Assembly: GCA_039799785.1 (NCBI GenBank)
Contig: JBDLRZ010000013.1
Coordinates: 9,187 to 73,186, forward strand
Source of the DNA: UBA970 sp039799785
GTDB lineage: Bacteria > Bacillota_I > Bacilli_A > RFN20 > CAG-826
Reading direction: 5' to 3'
Length of the DNA stretch: 64,000 nucleotides
This document shows, one piece after another, positions 1 through 8,724 of the stretch. The stretch's first letter is position 1. Each line of letters opens with the position of its first letter. The notes under the pieces were generated by a model. That model ran no database searches. It saw only the letters and a program-made list of their open reading frames with translations, and was not told where the DNA came from. Made by a program: the position numbers and the translations under genes.

Positions 1-1
1 A

Positions 2-1048
2 AATATTCATTTTATTGGTGCTTTTTTCTCCCATATTACGCCTTCCTCAAGTGGAGGACAATTTGCCCAAGCATATGCTTTAAATAGACAAGGCATGGAC
101 ATCGCGAATGCTGCTTCCATATTAGTGATGCATTTTCTGTTGTCGCAAATTGCCCAGGTCTTTTTTGGTGGTTTGGCGCTTATCTTTCGTTTTGAAAAAT
201 TCTTATCCATCACAGAAGCGGTTAATTTTGGTGAAATTAATATCCCCATCATCTACCTTTCTCTATTAGGTTTTATCATTAATTTTTTGGTGATCTTTTT
301 CATCATCATTTTAGCGAAATCAAGATTTATACATCGTACGATTGTCAATAGTATTGTAGCTTTGTTAGGTAAGCTTAAATTAATAAAAAACGCTGAAGAA
401 GTGAAAACGAATTTATCGGTTCAAATTGAAAACTTTAGAATTGAAAGTAAACGATTACAATCGAATACACCCGTGACAATGGTCCTTTTATTTCTTTTCT
501 TCCTTAGATTAACGCTGACGTATTCCATTCCTTATCTTTCAGCTTTAGCGTTACCAACGATTGACTTGTCTCAAACCAATTTATTTGATGGTATTTTTAT
601 GACCGCATACCTTAATGTGATTATTTATTTTGCACCATTACCTGGATCGGTTGGCTTTTCAGAGTTCTTTTTTTCTTACTTATTTCAAAGCTTATTTGGT
701 GGATATGCACAAACCATCGCTCCACAACTCATATGGCGAGGCGTTACATTCTATTTAACTTTAATTATTGGAGCGATTAGTGTGATTGCCTTTAATATCG
801 GTAATAAAGATGCGAAGCTTACTCAAAATACGCAAACCTTTGTCGAATTGCAAAAATCGACGATTGAAATTCGTAGACAAACTGCTGAAATGATGTTTTC
901 AACTGGTGAAATGTCTTCTGTAAAAATTCGCAATCGGTTTTCAAAAATGGCAAGGGATTTCTTTGGATTTAAACCCAAAAAAGTCGACCGTTATGGAAAT
1001 GTTATTCATACGGACGAAATTGAAAAGAAGAAGTTGAAAGACAAATAA
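2..1048 (+). CDS. Flippase-like integral membrane protein (UPF0104/AglD-MprF N-domain type), 5' end cut
   Basis: The open frame runs in from the left edge, so the N-terminus is missing. The first visible residues include a PSSSGGQ motif, which is typical of the UPF0104 / lysylphosphatidylglycerol-synthase transmembrane family; these membrane proteins are proposed to flip lipids or polyprenyl carriers. Several hydrophobic segments follow, with a charged cytoplasmic loop between them, and the C-terminal tail of about 90 residues is hydrophilic and lysine-rich. The glycosyltransferase gene starts 2 nt after the stop, which fits a shared glycolipid-assembly operon. The family call is fairly secure; the lipid substrate is not known. 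Confidence 0.75.
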   Translation, partial: NIHFIGAFFSHITPSSSGGQFAQAYALNRQGMDIANAASILVMHFLLSQIAQVFFGGLALIFRFEKFLSITEAVNFGEINIPIIYLSLLGFIINFLVIFFIIILAKSRFIHRTIVNSIVALLGKLKLIKNAEEVKTNLSVQIENFRIESKRLQSNTPVTMVLLFLFFLRLTLTYSIPYLSALALPTIDLSQTNLFDGIFMTAYLNVIIYFAPLPGSVGFSEFFFSYLFQSLFGGYAQTIAPQLIWRGVTFYLTLIIGAISVIAFNIGNKDAKLTQNTQTFVELQKSTIEIRRQTAEMMFSTGEMSSVKIRNRFSKMARDFFGFKPKKVDRYGNVIHTDEIEKKKLKDK

Positions 1049-1050
1049 CA

Positions 1051-2214
1051 ATGAAAATTGCACTTTTCTCTGATACGTTTCCTCCCGAAATTAATGGTGT
1101 CTCCGTTAGTGTTGGTTTGCATCAAAAAGTTTTATCTAGTCAAGGTCATGACCTATTAGTGATTACCACCAATCCATTTGGTAAAGATACCAGCATTCAA
1201 ACGGACATGATTCGCATTCCAGGTGTCGAATTAAAGAAACTCTACGGATATCGTATGTCCAGTTTTTTTAATGCCAAAGCATTTCAATATATAAGAAAAT
1301 GGAAACCTGATGTGATCCATATTCATACCGATGCAGGCATCGGAATATTTGGAAAAATTTCTGCATTTTTTCTAAAAATCCCAACCGTTGTTACCTATCA
1401 CACGATGTATGAAGACTATACGCACTATGCAGGATTTTTGAAAGGTTTAGCTTCTAGAGTTGTCAAACAATTTTCACGTTCCATAGCAGAACAATGCACC
1501 GAATTTATTTCACCCTCTTTAAAAACAAAAGAAAAAATACGAAGTTATGGAGTCGATCGCTATATTAATATTGTTCCCACTGGTATAGATTTTTCACGAT
1601 TTGAACTAAAAAACCTTGATCAACAAAAAATCATGGAACTTCGACAAAAATGGACAAAGCCAGGTGAAAAAATTTTGTTATCCCTTGGAAGAGTTGCAAA
1701 AGAAAAAAGTATGGATGTCATTATTAAGGGATTTTCAAATTATCTCAAGAACCCTCATCCTCCAACAAAATTACTAATGGTAGGAGATGGCCCTGATCGT
1801 CGAGATCTTATTCAACTTGTTTCCGAACTTAAGTTAGAAAATGACGTTCAATTTGTTGGAGCTGTACCAATTCAAGACGTACCCTACTATTATCAATTAG
1901 CGGATGTGTTTGTATCGGCGAGTCTAACCGAGACACAGGGTTTAACATTTATGGAAGCCATGGTATCCAAGCGCATCGTGTTATGCAGGTATGATGAAAA
2001 CCTAGCCTCCTTAATTCGCCATCAGCAAACTGGTTTCATTTTTGGTGATGCTGATGATTTTACTCGCCAACTCAATTCTATTTTTAATTTAGATGATGCT
2101 AAACGTCAATTGATGTTGAAGGAAATTGAAGAGGCTGTAAAACCTTACGCCATGACGACTTTTTATCAAAATTTAATTGAGGTATATCATCGTGCCATAC
2201 GGCAATACTGGTAA
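1051..2214 (+). CDS. Glycosyltransferase family 4, probably membrane glucolipid synthase
   Basis: A 387-residue GT4 (GT-B fold) retaining glycosyltransferase. Visible are an N-terminal FPPEINGV segment, a VIHIHTDAGIGIFG stretch, the nucleotide-sugar-binding region with GDGP, and the EX7E motif in TETQGLTFMEAM near residue 300. It resembles 1,2-diacylglycerol 3-glucosyltransferases such as the Acholeplasma monoglucosyldiacylglycerol synthase, which makes bilayer-controlling glucolipids at the inner membrane face. It lies 2 nt behind a flippase-like gene, in keeping with lipid glycosylation. Substrate specificity is inferred from family resemblance; other diacylglycerol or polyprenyl acceptors are possible. 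Confidence 0.8.
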   Translation: MKIALFSDTFPPEINGVSVSVGLHQKVLSSQGHDLLVITTNPFGKDTSIQTDMIRIPGVELKKLYGYRMSSFFNAKAFQYIRKWKPDVIHIHTDAGIGIFGKISAFFLKIPTVVTYHTMYEDYTHYAGFLKGLASRVVKQFSRSIAEQCTEFISPSLKTKEKIRSYGVDRYINIVPTGIDFSRFELKNLDQQKIMELRQKWTKPGEKILLSLGRVAKEKSMDVIIKGFSNYLKNPHPPTKLLMVGDGPDRRDLIQLVSELKLENDVQFVGAVPIQDVPYYYQLADVFVSASLTETQGLTFMEAMVSKRIVLCRYDENLASLIRHQQTGFIFGDADDFTRQLNSIFNLDDAKRQLMLKEIEEAVKPYAMTTFYQNLIEVYHRAIRQYW

Positions 2215-2992
2215 GATCATTGAGACGATTACAACGAAAAGAAAACAAATTATTATCGCTTTTCTTTCAGGTGAAAACCTAACACTTTCAGTTGATCAAT
2301 TTACGCAAGGCTATTATTACGTTGGTAAAGTTATCAGCCCAAAGGAATTTGAACAGATACATTCAGCAAGTCAAACTCAACCTTTTATTGAATATGGGTT
2401 TCGATTACTGTCAAAAGGTCGTTATACGGAATATCAAATTCGCGAAAAGTTATATAAGAAAAAAGCGATAAAACCACAAGTCGAAGAAGTCATTACTAGA
2501 TTAAAGCAAGCCCATTTAATTGATGATCAAGCATTAATGAAAGATTGGGTTCATCATTTTCAACAAAAAGGTTATGGTGAACGCGCCATCAAAGAAAAAC
2601 TCTTTGAGAAGAAATTTTCATCTTCTTTAATTCAAACCTTAGTTCTTGATCAAGATTTAGAAAAAGAAAAACTTGATGCTTTAACCATTCATTTAAACCA
2701 AAAATATAATCGTTTAAGTCAACGTTTAAAAGTTGACACGATCAAAAGGCGTTTACTTGAAAGAGGTTACGAACTAAAGTTAATTATGGTATCGATGTTA
2801 AAACTTCCTGAAGACGTTCCTGCATCTGAATTAAAGAATTTAGCAGATGATTTGAAAAAAGGTATGAGACTCTATGAAAGACGCTTTAGTGGATCCCAAC
2901 TTCAAGAAAAACTAATTAACTTTCTACTAAGGAAGGGCTATAATTATTCCAATATCAAGCGATTATTAAAGGAGTCTCATCATGCCGATTAA
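2192..2992 (+). CDS. recX: RecX-family regulator of RecA
   Basis: RecX binds RecA filaments and modulates recombination. The 266-residue protein shows the repeated three-helix RecX pattern: a FRLLSKGRYTEYQIREKL segment, then HLIDDQALMKDWV, YGERAIKEKL and similar repeats. I chose the GTG at 2192 because GAGG lies 9 nt upstream (2179-2182) and the protein then begins close to the usual RecX N-terminus. A TTG at 2177 in the same frame would overlap that ribosome-binding site. The gene overlaps the end of the glycosyltransferase gene and runs 11 nt into yhaM. recA is about 24 kb away. Confidence 0.85.
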   Translation: MPYGNTGKIIETITTKRKQIIIAFLSGENLTLSVDQFTQGYYYVGKVISPKEFEQIHSASQTQPFIEYGFRLLSKGRYTEYQIREKLYKKKAIKPQVEEVITRLKQAHLIDDQALMKDWVHHFQQKGYGERAIKEKLFEKKFSSSLIQTLVLDQDLEKEKLDALTIHLNQKYNRLSQRLKVDTIKRRLLERGYELKLIMVSMLKLPEDVPASELKNLADDLKKGMRLYERRFSGSQLQEKLINFLLRKGYNYSNIKRLLKESHHAD

Positions 2993-3911
2993 AGACTTTA
3001 AAGATGGCCAAGCAATCAAGCAAGCCTTTTTAGTGAATGCATTAAGCAAAGGTCTTACTGCATCTGGGCAACCTTATTTGACCATTACCCTTCAAGATAA
3101 AACTGGTCAAATCGAAGGCAAATTTTGGGATGTTAAACCCGAAATTGAATCTTTAATCGAAGTAGGATCCTTTTTACTATTGGATGGCGATGTTTCAGCC
3201 TATCGTCAAATGTTACAAGTTCGTATTAATTCCGTACAAAGACTTAATCCTGATTCTATTCGTCTTGAAGAATTTACGATGTCTGCACCAGTGCCTCTTA
3301 AACAACTAGAAGAAGAACTTGCCTCCACGATAAAAAAAATTAAAGATCCTGATTATGCATTACTGACCAAAACACTTATTGATCAGCACTATGATGCCTT
3401 CATTACCTATCCAGCTGCAGTCAGAAACCATCATGAATACACCTCTGGTCTTCTTTATCACACGTTATCAATGATCAAAGTTGCAGAATCATTAATGCCC
3501 TTATATCCTAAACTAAACACCGCTTTAATTTATGCTGCGATTCTTTTACATGATTTAGGTAAAACAGTTGAATTTACCGGTGCAGTCATTCCAAAATACA
3601 GTACTGAAGGAAAATTAATTGGTCATCTTCAGTTTATGGCTAGTAAAATTTATGCTCTAGGCGAAACGTTAAAGATTGATCGAGAAAAAGTCATGCTTCT
3701 TCAACATATTGTGCTTGCTCATCATGGAAAACCCGAATTCGGTAGTGCGGTCACACCATTAACAAAAGAAGCGATGTTTGTTCATATGGTGGATGATTTT
3801 GATGCAAAAATGACAATGGTTGATAAAGCGCTTGAACCGACGGAACCAGGACAATTTACCAATCGTATATTTGCCTTGGACGATCGAAGTTTTTATAAAG
3901 CAAAAAAATAA
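2982..3911 (+). CDS. yhaM: 3'-5' exoribonuclease YhaM (OB fold + HD domain)
   Basis: A 309-residue protein. The N-terminal OB-fold nucleic-acid-binding domain (about residues 12-90) has the LQDKTGQIEGKFWD signature. The HD phosphohydrolase domain follows, with H-E-Y-T-S-G and LLHDLGKT motifs near residues 140-195. In Firmicutes YhaM trims RNA 3' ends and can degrade single-stranded DNA. The start overlaps recX by 11 nt and has AAAGGAG upstream. Its TAA directly abuts the stop codon of the convergent HIT gene, with no base between and no visible terminator. Confidence 0.9.
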   Translation: MPIKDFKDGQAIKQAFLVNALSKGLTASGQPYLTITLQDKTGQIEGKFWDVKPEIESLIEVGSFLLLDGDVSAYRQMLQVRINSVQRLNPDSIRLEEFTMSAPVPLKQLEEELASTIKKIKDPDYALLTKTLIDQHYDAFITYPAAVRNHHEYTSGLLYHTLSMIKVAESLMPLYPKLNTALIYAAILLHDLGKTVEFTGAVIPKYSTEGKLIGHLQFMASKIYALGETLKIDREKVMLLQHIVLAHHGKPEFGSAVTPLTKEAMFVHMVDDFDAKMTMVDKALEPTEPGQFTNRIFALDDRSFYKAKK

Positions 3912-4340
3912 TTATTTTAAGTTAATTCCGGATTTTAATTGATTTGCTAGAACAGGTAAATTGAGAAGGTTATGTTGATCATGTTTCAACATTTCAATTT
4001 TGAATCGATCATTTGCTTCGTACCTTGGAATAACGTGCACATGAAAATGTAAAACTGTTTGTCCTGCAGCTTGTAAAGCATTAGAAAGAATATTCACTCC
4101 CTTTGCATGTAGAACTTGAATTTGCGCTTGTCCAATTCGTTGCGCAACGTTCATGACAAGATTCATTTGTGCCTTTGGTGTATTTAAAAAATGATCGAAA
4201 TGCGATTTTGGAAGAACAAGCGTATGCCCATTTGTTGTTTGATTAATATCTAAAAATGCAATAACGTCATTATCTTCATATACCTTATGGGCGGGAATCG
4301 TACCATTGATGATGTTACAGAAGAGACATTGCGTTGGCAT
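3912..4340 (-). CDS. HIT-family nucleotide hydrolase/transferase
   Basis: A 142-residue histidine-triad protein. The N-terminus has the CLFCNIINGTIPAHKVYED segment, including a Cys pair typical of zinc-binding Hit/Hint proteins. The catalytic triad is in HFHVHVIPR near residue 98. Such proteins hydrolyse purine nucleoside phosphoramidates or dinucleotides in the cytoplasm. A strong AAGGAGG ribosome-binding site precedes the ATG. It is separated from the upstream lipoprotein gene by a terminator hairpin and is convergent with yhaM. The biological substrate cannot be fixed from sequence. Confidence 0.9.
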   Translation of the reverse strand: MPTQCLFCNIINGTIPAHKVYEDNDVIAFLDINQTTNGHTLVLPKSHFDHFLNTPKAQMNLVMNVAQRIGQAQIQVLHAKGVNILSNALQAAGQTVLHFHVHVIPRYEANDRFKIEMLKHDQHNLLNLPVLANQLKSGINLK

Positions 4341-4360
4341 ATACTGCCTCCTTTTAAATA

Positions 4361-4388
4361 AAAATAAGGAGATTACTCTCCTTATTTT
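4361..4388 (-). terminator. Rho-independent terminator after the lipoprotein pair
   Basis: A perfect 12-bp stem (AAAATAAGGAGA / TCTCCTTATTTT) with a 4-nt loop lies just after the stop at 4412 on the minus strand and ends in a T-rich run. It separates the lipoprotein operon from the HIT gene. Confidence 0.8.
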
Positions 4389-4411
4389 AACATGATTAAT
4401 TTAGAACTAAT

Positions 4412-5983
4412 TTATGCTTGCGATTCTTCATCATAAAGCGTTGGGAAGCTTTCCTTGAAGAAATCATAAATCGTTTGATCGTGGAATTTAAGGTCTGCTA
4501 ATTGTAACCAGTGAAGATTACTCGCATTGATGCTGGCTTCACGCGCACCAAGAATCTTAGCAATTTCACTTGCAATCAATTCACGTTTTGCACCTTCATC
4601 GCTTTCAATCGCATCATAATTTGTTGTTGAAGTGGTAGAAGCATTCATTTTGGTTGTGTTAACCGCTTCTAAGATTTGAACGATGTAATAGGTTGTGCTA
4701 TTCGCATCATAAAGTAAGAAGTTTCTCGCATCATTTTGTTGCGATGTTTGTGGAATTAAATAACTTACATCATTAATTTTACGTAAGAAATCGGATGTTT
4801 CTGGTGAGGCAACATTATCGGATTCATCATCAATACGATCGATTGCATTGGCAACACCAATATTGAAGACTCGGTCACGAATGGTTGCAGGTAATGAGCC
4901 TAAGCCACCATTTTTAATGTGCCATCCATCGGTTGTAAAATCACGTTCAATTAATTCATTTCGCTTAATCGCTAAACCAGTTTCAGGTGTGTATTGACCG
5001 TTTCCTGTGAATTCACTTTCAATCGTTTTATTGGTTAAAAGGGCATTTTCTGGAACAATTTGATTATAACGATCTAAAATTTCACCGTAGAGGTTTCTGA
5101 AGGTTCCTTCTCCAACAAGTCCAGCTGCATCTAATAATTCATATTCTGCAGATCCAGTTTCAAACACATAATTACGACCTTCAGCACCAGCGCTAGTATC
5201 AACACCACGCCATGCACGAGCTAGTAATTCTAAATCTGCAACGGTATTAACGTTTTCGTTGAGGATATATTCATCGATAAAGGTGTCCATTAAATATTTG
5301 ACAGCTTCAGGGTATTCACTTGAAACTTTTAATGCGACATAGTTAACCTTACGAGCATAACTTCTTCCTAAAGAGGAATAATCTTCTTGAATAAGGTATT
5401 CTTCTGCTAATAATTCGCGGTAAACCTTAGGAAGTAAGTTTTCATTGATAAAGTTTTGATAGTATTCAATATGGATGGCTTCTTCAAGGACTTCACCAGA
5501 GAGAATAGCTTCCGTATTTCTTGCTGGGAAAATATAGTCCGTGACCCAAGGGTCATTCGCTTCTCTTGTTAAAGGATAAAGTTGTTTTTCAATTGAGAAG
5601 GCAAAGCGTTCTTCCGAGAATAAGTTTCTTGTTTCATATTGACCCGAGGCAACAAGGTTATACATTTTTTCATTGATACGACGTTGAATTTTTTCAACGA
5701 CCGCTTGATCATCAGCGTCGGTCGAGGTTAATAAATCGCTATAAGCACCAATACGATCTTCGGCAATTAAATACATCACATCTTCTAAAGTGCGTTGGGT
5801 TAAATTGCCACCGTCACGAAGTGCATCATACACAACCGAATTAACATTCTTTTCTAACTCAGTCACTAAGCCATTAAGAATATTACCTTCATTATCAGTG
5901 GGTGAAACTGTAATGTCAGCACAACCGACTAAAAAGACTGCGGTTAAAGCAATCGCAGTAAATCTAACCTTATTGTTGAACAT
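4412..5983 (-). CDS. Large lipoprotein of unknown function, partner of PrsA-like foldase
   Basis: I do not recognise a catalytic domain. The 523-residue protein begins with a lipoprotein signal peptide and lipobox ending VFLVGC (Cys 21), so it should be anchored on the outer face of the membrane. The rest is mostly helical and acidic, with a late segment (FLLYDANSTTYYIVQILEAV) reminiscent of the end of foldase-type domains. The start at 5983 is chosen because AAGGAGG lies directly upstream and the signal peptide then begins at residue 1; a longer in-frame start at 6136 would bury it. It overlaps the end of the upstream foldase gene by 14 nt, so the two are translationally coupled. It may be a degenerate foldase or chaperone. 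Confidence 0.75.
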   Translation of the reverse strand: MFNNKVRFTAIALTAVFLVGCADITVSPTDNEGNILNGLVTELEKNVNSVVYDALRDGGNLTQRTLEDVMYLIAEDRIGAYSDLLTSTDADDQAVVEKIQRRINEKMYNLVASGQYETRNLFSEERFAFSIEKQLYPLTREANDPWVTDYIFPARNTEAILSGEVLEEAIHIEYYQNFINENLLPKVYRELLAEEYLIQEDYSSLGRSYARKVNYVALKVSSEYPEAVKYLMDTFIDEYILNENVNTVADLELLARAWRGVDTSAGAEGRNYVFETGSAEYELLDAAGLVGEGTFRNLYGEILDRYNQIVPENALLTNKTIESEFTGNGQYTPETGLAIKRNELIERDFTTDGWHIKNGGLGSLPATIRDRVFNIGVANAIDRIDDESDNVASPETSDFLRKINDVSYLIPQTSQQNDARNFLLYDANSTTYYIVQILEAVNTTKMNASTTSTTNYDAIESDEGAKRELIASEIAKILGAREASINASNLHWLQLADLKFHDQTIYDFFKESFPTLYDEESQA

Positions 5984-7667
5984 AGCAAACCCCTCCTTGG
6001 TTGAATAGGCCTTCATCGTTAGTTTGATAAGCATAGGCACAATCTGTATCAATGAGACGTTGTCTTTGGAATGCTTGATATTCAAGGAATTCAATATAGG
6101 TATTCCATGTATTGATTTCTTGGAGGTTTTGATCAAATGTCGAACTTCTGCGTGTTACGTCCATATAGTTAAGTACGGCGGATTCTAAATCTTCATCGAT
6201 GAACGTAACTTCTTGTTCAGCAATGAGTTGTTCTAACATTCTAAAGTTGAAGAAGCGATCAAAATTGCGAATTTCATTCGTTACAGTTTCTGAACGAGTT
6301 TTGTAATTTGCAGTGGTCGTGACATTGAAATTGACGAATGTAACTAAATCTTGACCGTTAGAGGTTGGATAGTTTGGTGTTCCAGGAATTTCAGTCGTGT
6401 AATATTGTTCTAAACTCACACCGTTTTGAATATCAATTAAAGCAGAGCGTTCTACAACGATAAAGTGAATACCTTGATAACCACTATCACCGGATCCTGT
6501 ACCAGCGCGAACTACTAAAATGACCTTACCGTTTTCATCGGTGAGTACGCGTTGGTTATTAAGTTCTGGAACATTTCTAAAGCCTTCATAAATATAATCA
6601 CCACCACCGAGACTTTCGGGAGTTACAACTGAAATATTATGACGATTAAAATATTGATTAAAAATGACATTGCGTGGATAGTAAAGCGTGTCATTGTTGT
6701 TGACTGGGTTACCGTTAATGTCTTTGGTAACATTTGCAAATTGATCTAAAGAAACGAATGCATGGAATGGAATCGTGCCTAAGCCTAATTCTTCAAAATA
6801 ATCGATAGCAGTTTGAGGAACATTTAATTCTTCACTTTTTTCAACAACTTCTGCATTTTGATTGAAGACAGCATCATAGGCATAAATACCTAATTTAAAT
6901 TCATTAACAAAACTCGTAGCCTTAGACATAATGCCTAAGTCACCGAATTGTTCTTTTGAACCATCTTCACTCATTTCACGTGCAACTTCACCAAATGTTT
7001 CACCATTACGTTGGATGGCTAAACGATTGGCAACAGCAAATAATTTTTTGGATTCAGCTTCGGTAATTCGACCGTTATATAAGTCAGCACCTGCAGCTGA
7101 GACCTTCACCAAAATATGCTTCACATGGTATGGTAAACGTTCATTTAAGTATCCTGGGCCAAATTCATTTCCAGTGACAAAGCTTGATAAATTGTTATCA
7201 AAATAACGATCTTCAACTTCTTGTTTCATCGTGCGGTAAGCAAAATAATCTTTAAGTTCCTCTAAGTCTTCAACATTATAGGATTCTAAAAGCGTGTTTA
7301 ATTCATCATTATAATTGGTGCCATTCGTTGAGGCATTATTTCTGGCTGTTTCTTTAACGCCATCCACACTAATGTCAGCTTTACGAAGAATTTCCGCCTT
7401 AAGAGCTTGACTTTCAGCATCTTCTTGATTGATTTGGTTACGAATCACTAATTCAGTGACCGCTTCAACAAATTTAGATACGCCAAATTCATTGTCTCGG
7501 TAATTACCAAAAAGTTGGTCGGCGGTGTAACCTGTCGCATTGCCGTCCTTATCTTTCATTGTAATTAAAAAACCGTCCGTATTTTCAGTGACTGGGTTGC
7601 TACATGCACTTAACGTGACGAGCGTGGCCAAGGCAAACGATGCGATGGCAAATTTCGTGCGATTCAT
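5970..7667 (-). CDS. PrsA-like parvulin foldase lipoprotein
   Basis: A 565-residue lipoprotein with a signal peptide ending LVTLSAC (Cys 22). Residues about 180-265 form a parvulin-type peptidyl-prolyl isomerase (PpiC/rotamase) core: HVKHILVKV, the SEDGSKEQFGDLG segment and an EFKLGIYAYD end. PrsA proteins help secreted proteins fold outside the membrane. About 300 residues follow the core, making it far longer than Bacillus PrsA (about 290); they include a GIHFIVVER stretch resembling the end of a second rotamase unit. CTAGGAGGATT precedes the ATG. It is first of a two-gene operon with another lipoprotein and is divergent from sufC. Confidence 0.8.
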   Translation of the reverse strand: MNRTKFAIASFALATLVTLSACSNPVTENTDGFLITMKDKDGNATGYTADQLFGNYRDNEFGVSKFVEAVTELVIRNQINQEDAESQALKAEILRKADISVDGVKETARNNASTNGTNYNDELNTLLESYNVEDLEELKDYFAYRTMKQEVEDRYFDNNLSSFVTGNEFGPGYLNERLPYHVKHILVKVSAAGADLYNGRITEAESKKLFAVANRLAIQRNGETFGEVAREMSEDGSKEQFGDLGIMSKATSFVNEFKLGIYAYDAVFNQNAEVVEKSEELNVPQTAIDYFEELGLGTIPFHAFVSLDQFANVTKDINGNPVNNNDTLYYPRNVIFNQYFNRHNISVVTPESLGGGDYIYEGFRNVPELNNQRVLTDENGKVILVVRAGTGSGDSGYQGIHFIVVERSALIDIQNGVSLEQYYTTEIPGTPNYPTSNGQDLVTFVNFNVTTTANYKTRSETVTNEIRNFDRFFNFRMLEQLIAEQEVTFIDEDLESAVLNYMDVTRRSSTFDQNLQEINTWNTYIEFLEYQAFQRQRLIDTDCAYAYQTNDEGLFNQGGVCYVQQ

Positions 7668-7701
7668 TTATTCAGAATCCTCCTAGCAATAAAGCATAGT
7701 T

Positions 7702-7730
7702 ATTTTATTATTTTATGAGGTTATATTCAA
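7702..7730 (-). promoter_or_regulatory. Candidate promoter of the lipoprotein operon
   Basis: On the minus strand TTGAAT (7730-7725) and TAAAAT (7707-7702) are separated by 17 nt and lie about 35 nt upstream of the start codon at 7667. The match is by eye only. Confidence 0.45.
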
Positions 7731-7813
7731 CAAATATCTACTTTTTTATATTAAAAGTATCTGAATGTAATTTAAATCCCATAGAAATAGCAAGAATAAC
7801 AGCAAAATTTACT

Positions 7814-7834
7814 ATATCATATGGTTTGTGATAT
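7814..7834. promoter_or_regulatory. Inverted repeat ATATCA-N9-TGATAT before sufC, possible operator
   Basis: Perfect 6-bp arms at 7814-7819 and 7829-7834 flank nine bases. The right arm overlaps the proposed -35 box (7826-7831), so a bound repressor would block the suf promoter. No regulator gene is next to it. Confidence 0.35.
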
Positions 7835-7854
7835 GAAGGTAAATAACTTAAAAT
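7826..7854 (+). promoter_or_regulatory. Candidate promoter of the suf operon
   Basis: TTGTGA (7826-7831) and TAAAAT (7849-7854) are spaced 17 nt apart. The expected transcription start is about 15 nt before the sufC ATG, giving a short leader that still holds the ribosome-binding site. Confidence 0.4.
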
Positions 7855-7875
7855 ATACCTTTGAAGGAGATAATT

Positions 7876-8724
7876 ATGTCAAAATTAGAAATTAAAAATT
7901 TATGGGTGAAGGTTGCCGACATCCATATTTTAAAAGGTGTCAACCTAACTATACAAGATCATGAAACAGTTGCTTTACTTGGCCCGAATGGTCATGGTAA
8001 GTCAACGTTATTGTCTGCCATTATGGGTCATCCTAAATATGAAATTACAGAAGGAGAAATCCTTTTAGATGGCAAAAACGTCAGAGAAATGGAAGTTGAT
8101 GAACGTTCCCGTGCTGGTTTATTTTTAGGTATGCAACATCCTTCTGAGGTTCCCGGCGTTATTAATTCTGATTTTTTAAAGGCTGCGATTAACGTTCGAA
8201 GAGAAAAACCAATCAATTTAGTTGAGTTGTATAAAAAGTTGGATGATGCTTCAAAACAAATGAAAATCCCAATGGAATTAAGCCACCGTCATTTAAACGA
8301 AGGTTTTTCAGGTGGAGAACGTAAAAGAAATGAAATACTTCAATTACTTTTGTTAAAACCAACAATCGCAATGTTAGATGAAATCGATTCGGGTTTAGAT
8401 GTGGATGCTTTACAATCCGTTAGTGAAGCGATTAAGAAAATTCAACGTGAAACAAAGATGAGTTTTTTAATCATTTCTCACTATGCTAGACTCTTCCAAA
8501 TGATTCAACCAACGAGAGTTGTTGTCATGATTAATGGACGAATCGCGGTCGAGGGCGGTCCAGAGGTCATTACAAAAGTCGATGGATCTGGTTATGAATG
8601 GCTGACGAAGGAATATGGTATTAGCATTAAGAAAGAAGATAAAAATACCAAACCTATTTCCATGAACACAATTTCGATTGGAGCCTGTGCGACAAATGAG
8701 GCCACTCAACATGCAAAGAAATAA
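7876..8724 (+). CDS. sufC: SufC, Fe-S cluster assembly ATPase
   Basis: ABC-type ATPase that energises the cytosolic SufBCD scaffold. Walker A is GPNGHGKST, the signature FSGGERKRNEI and Walker B MLDEIDSGLD, all characteristic of SufC. The ATG at 7876 is preferred over an upstream TTG (7861) because GAAGGAG then sits at the right distance. The protein has 282 residues, against about 250-260 in relatives; the extra part is a C-terminal tail of about 25 residues ending in polar sequence with one Cys. First gene of sufCDSUB, with the tail overlapping the start of sufD. Confidence 0.95.
   Translation: MSKLEIKNLWVKVADIHILKGVNLTIQDHETVALLGPNGHGKSTLLSAIMGHPKYEITEGEILLDGKNVREMEVDERSRAGLFLGMQHPSEVPGVINSDFLKAAINVRREKPINLVELYKKLDDASKQMKIPMELSHRHLNEGFSGGERKRNEILQLLLLKPTIAMLDEIDSGLDVDALQSVSEAIKKIQRETKMSFLIISHYARLFQMIQPTRVVVMINGRIAVEGGPEVITKVDGSGYEWLTKEYGISIKKEDKNTKPISMNTISIGACATNEATQHAKK

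Noticed and set aside
5984..6136. N-terminal extension of the second lipoprotein
   Set aside because: It would place 51 residues before a clean signal peptide and lipobox. The ATG at 5983 has AAGGAGG directly upstream.
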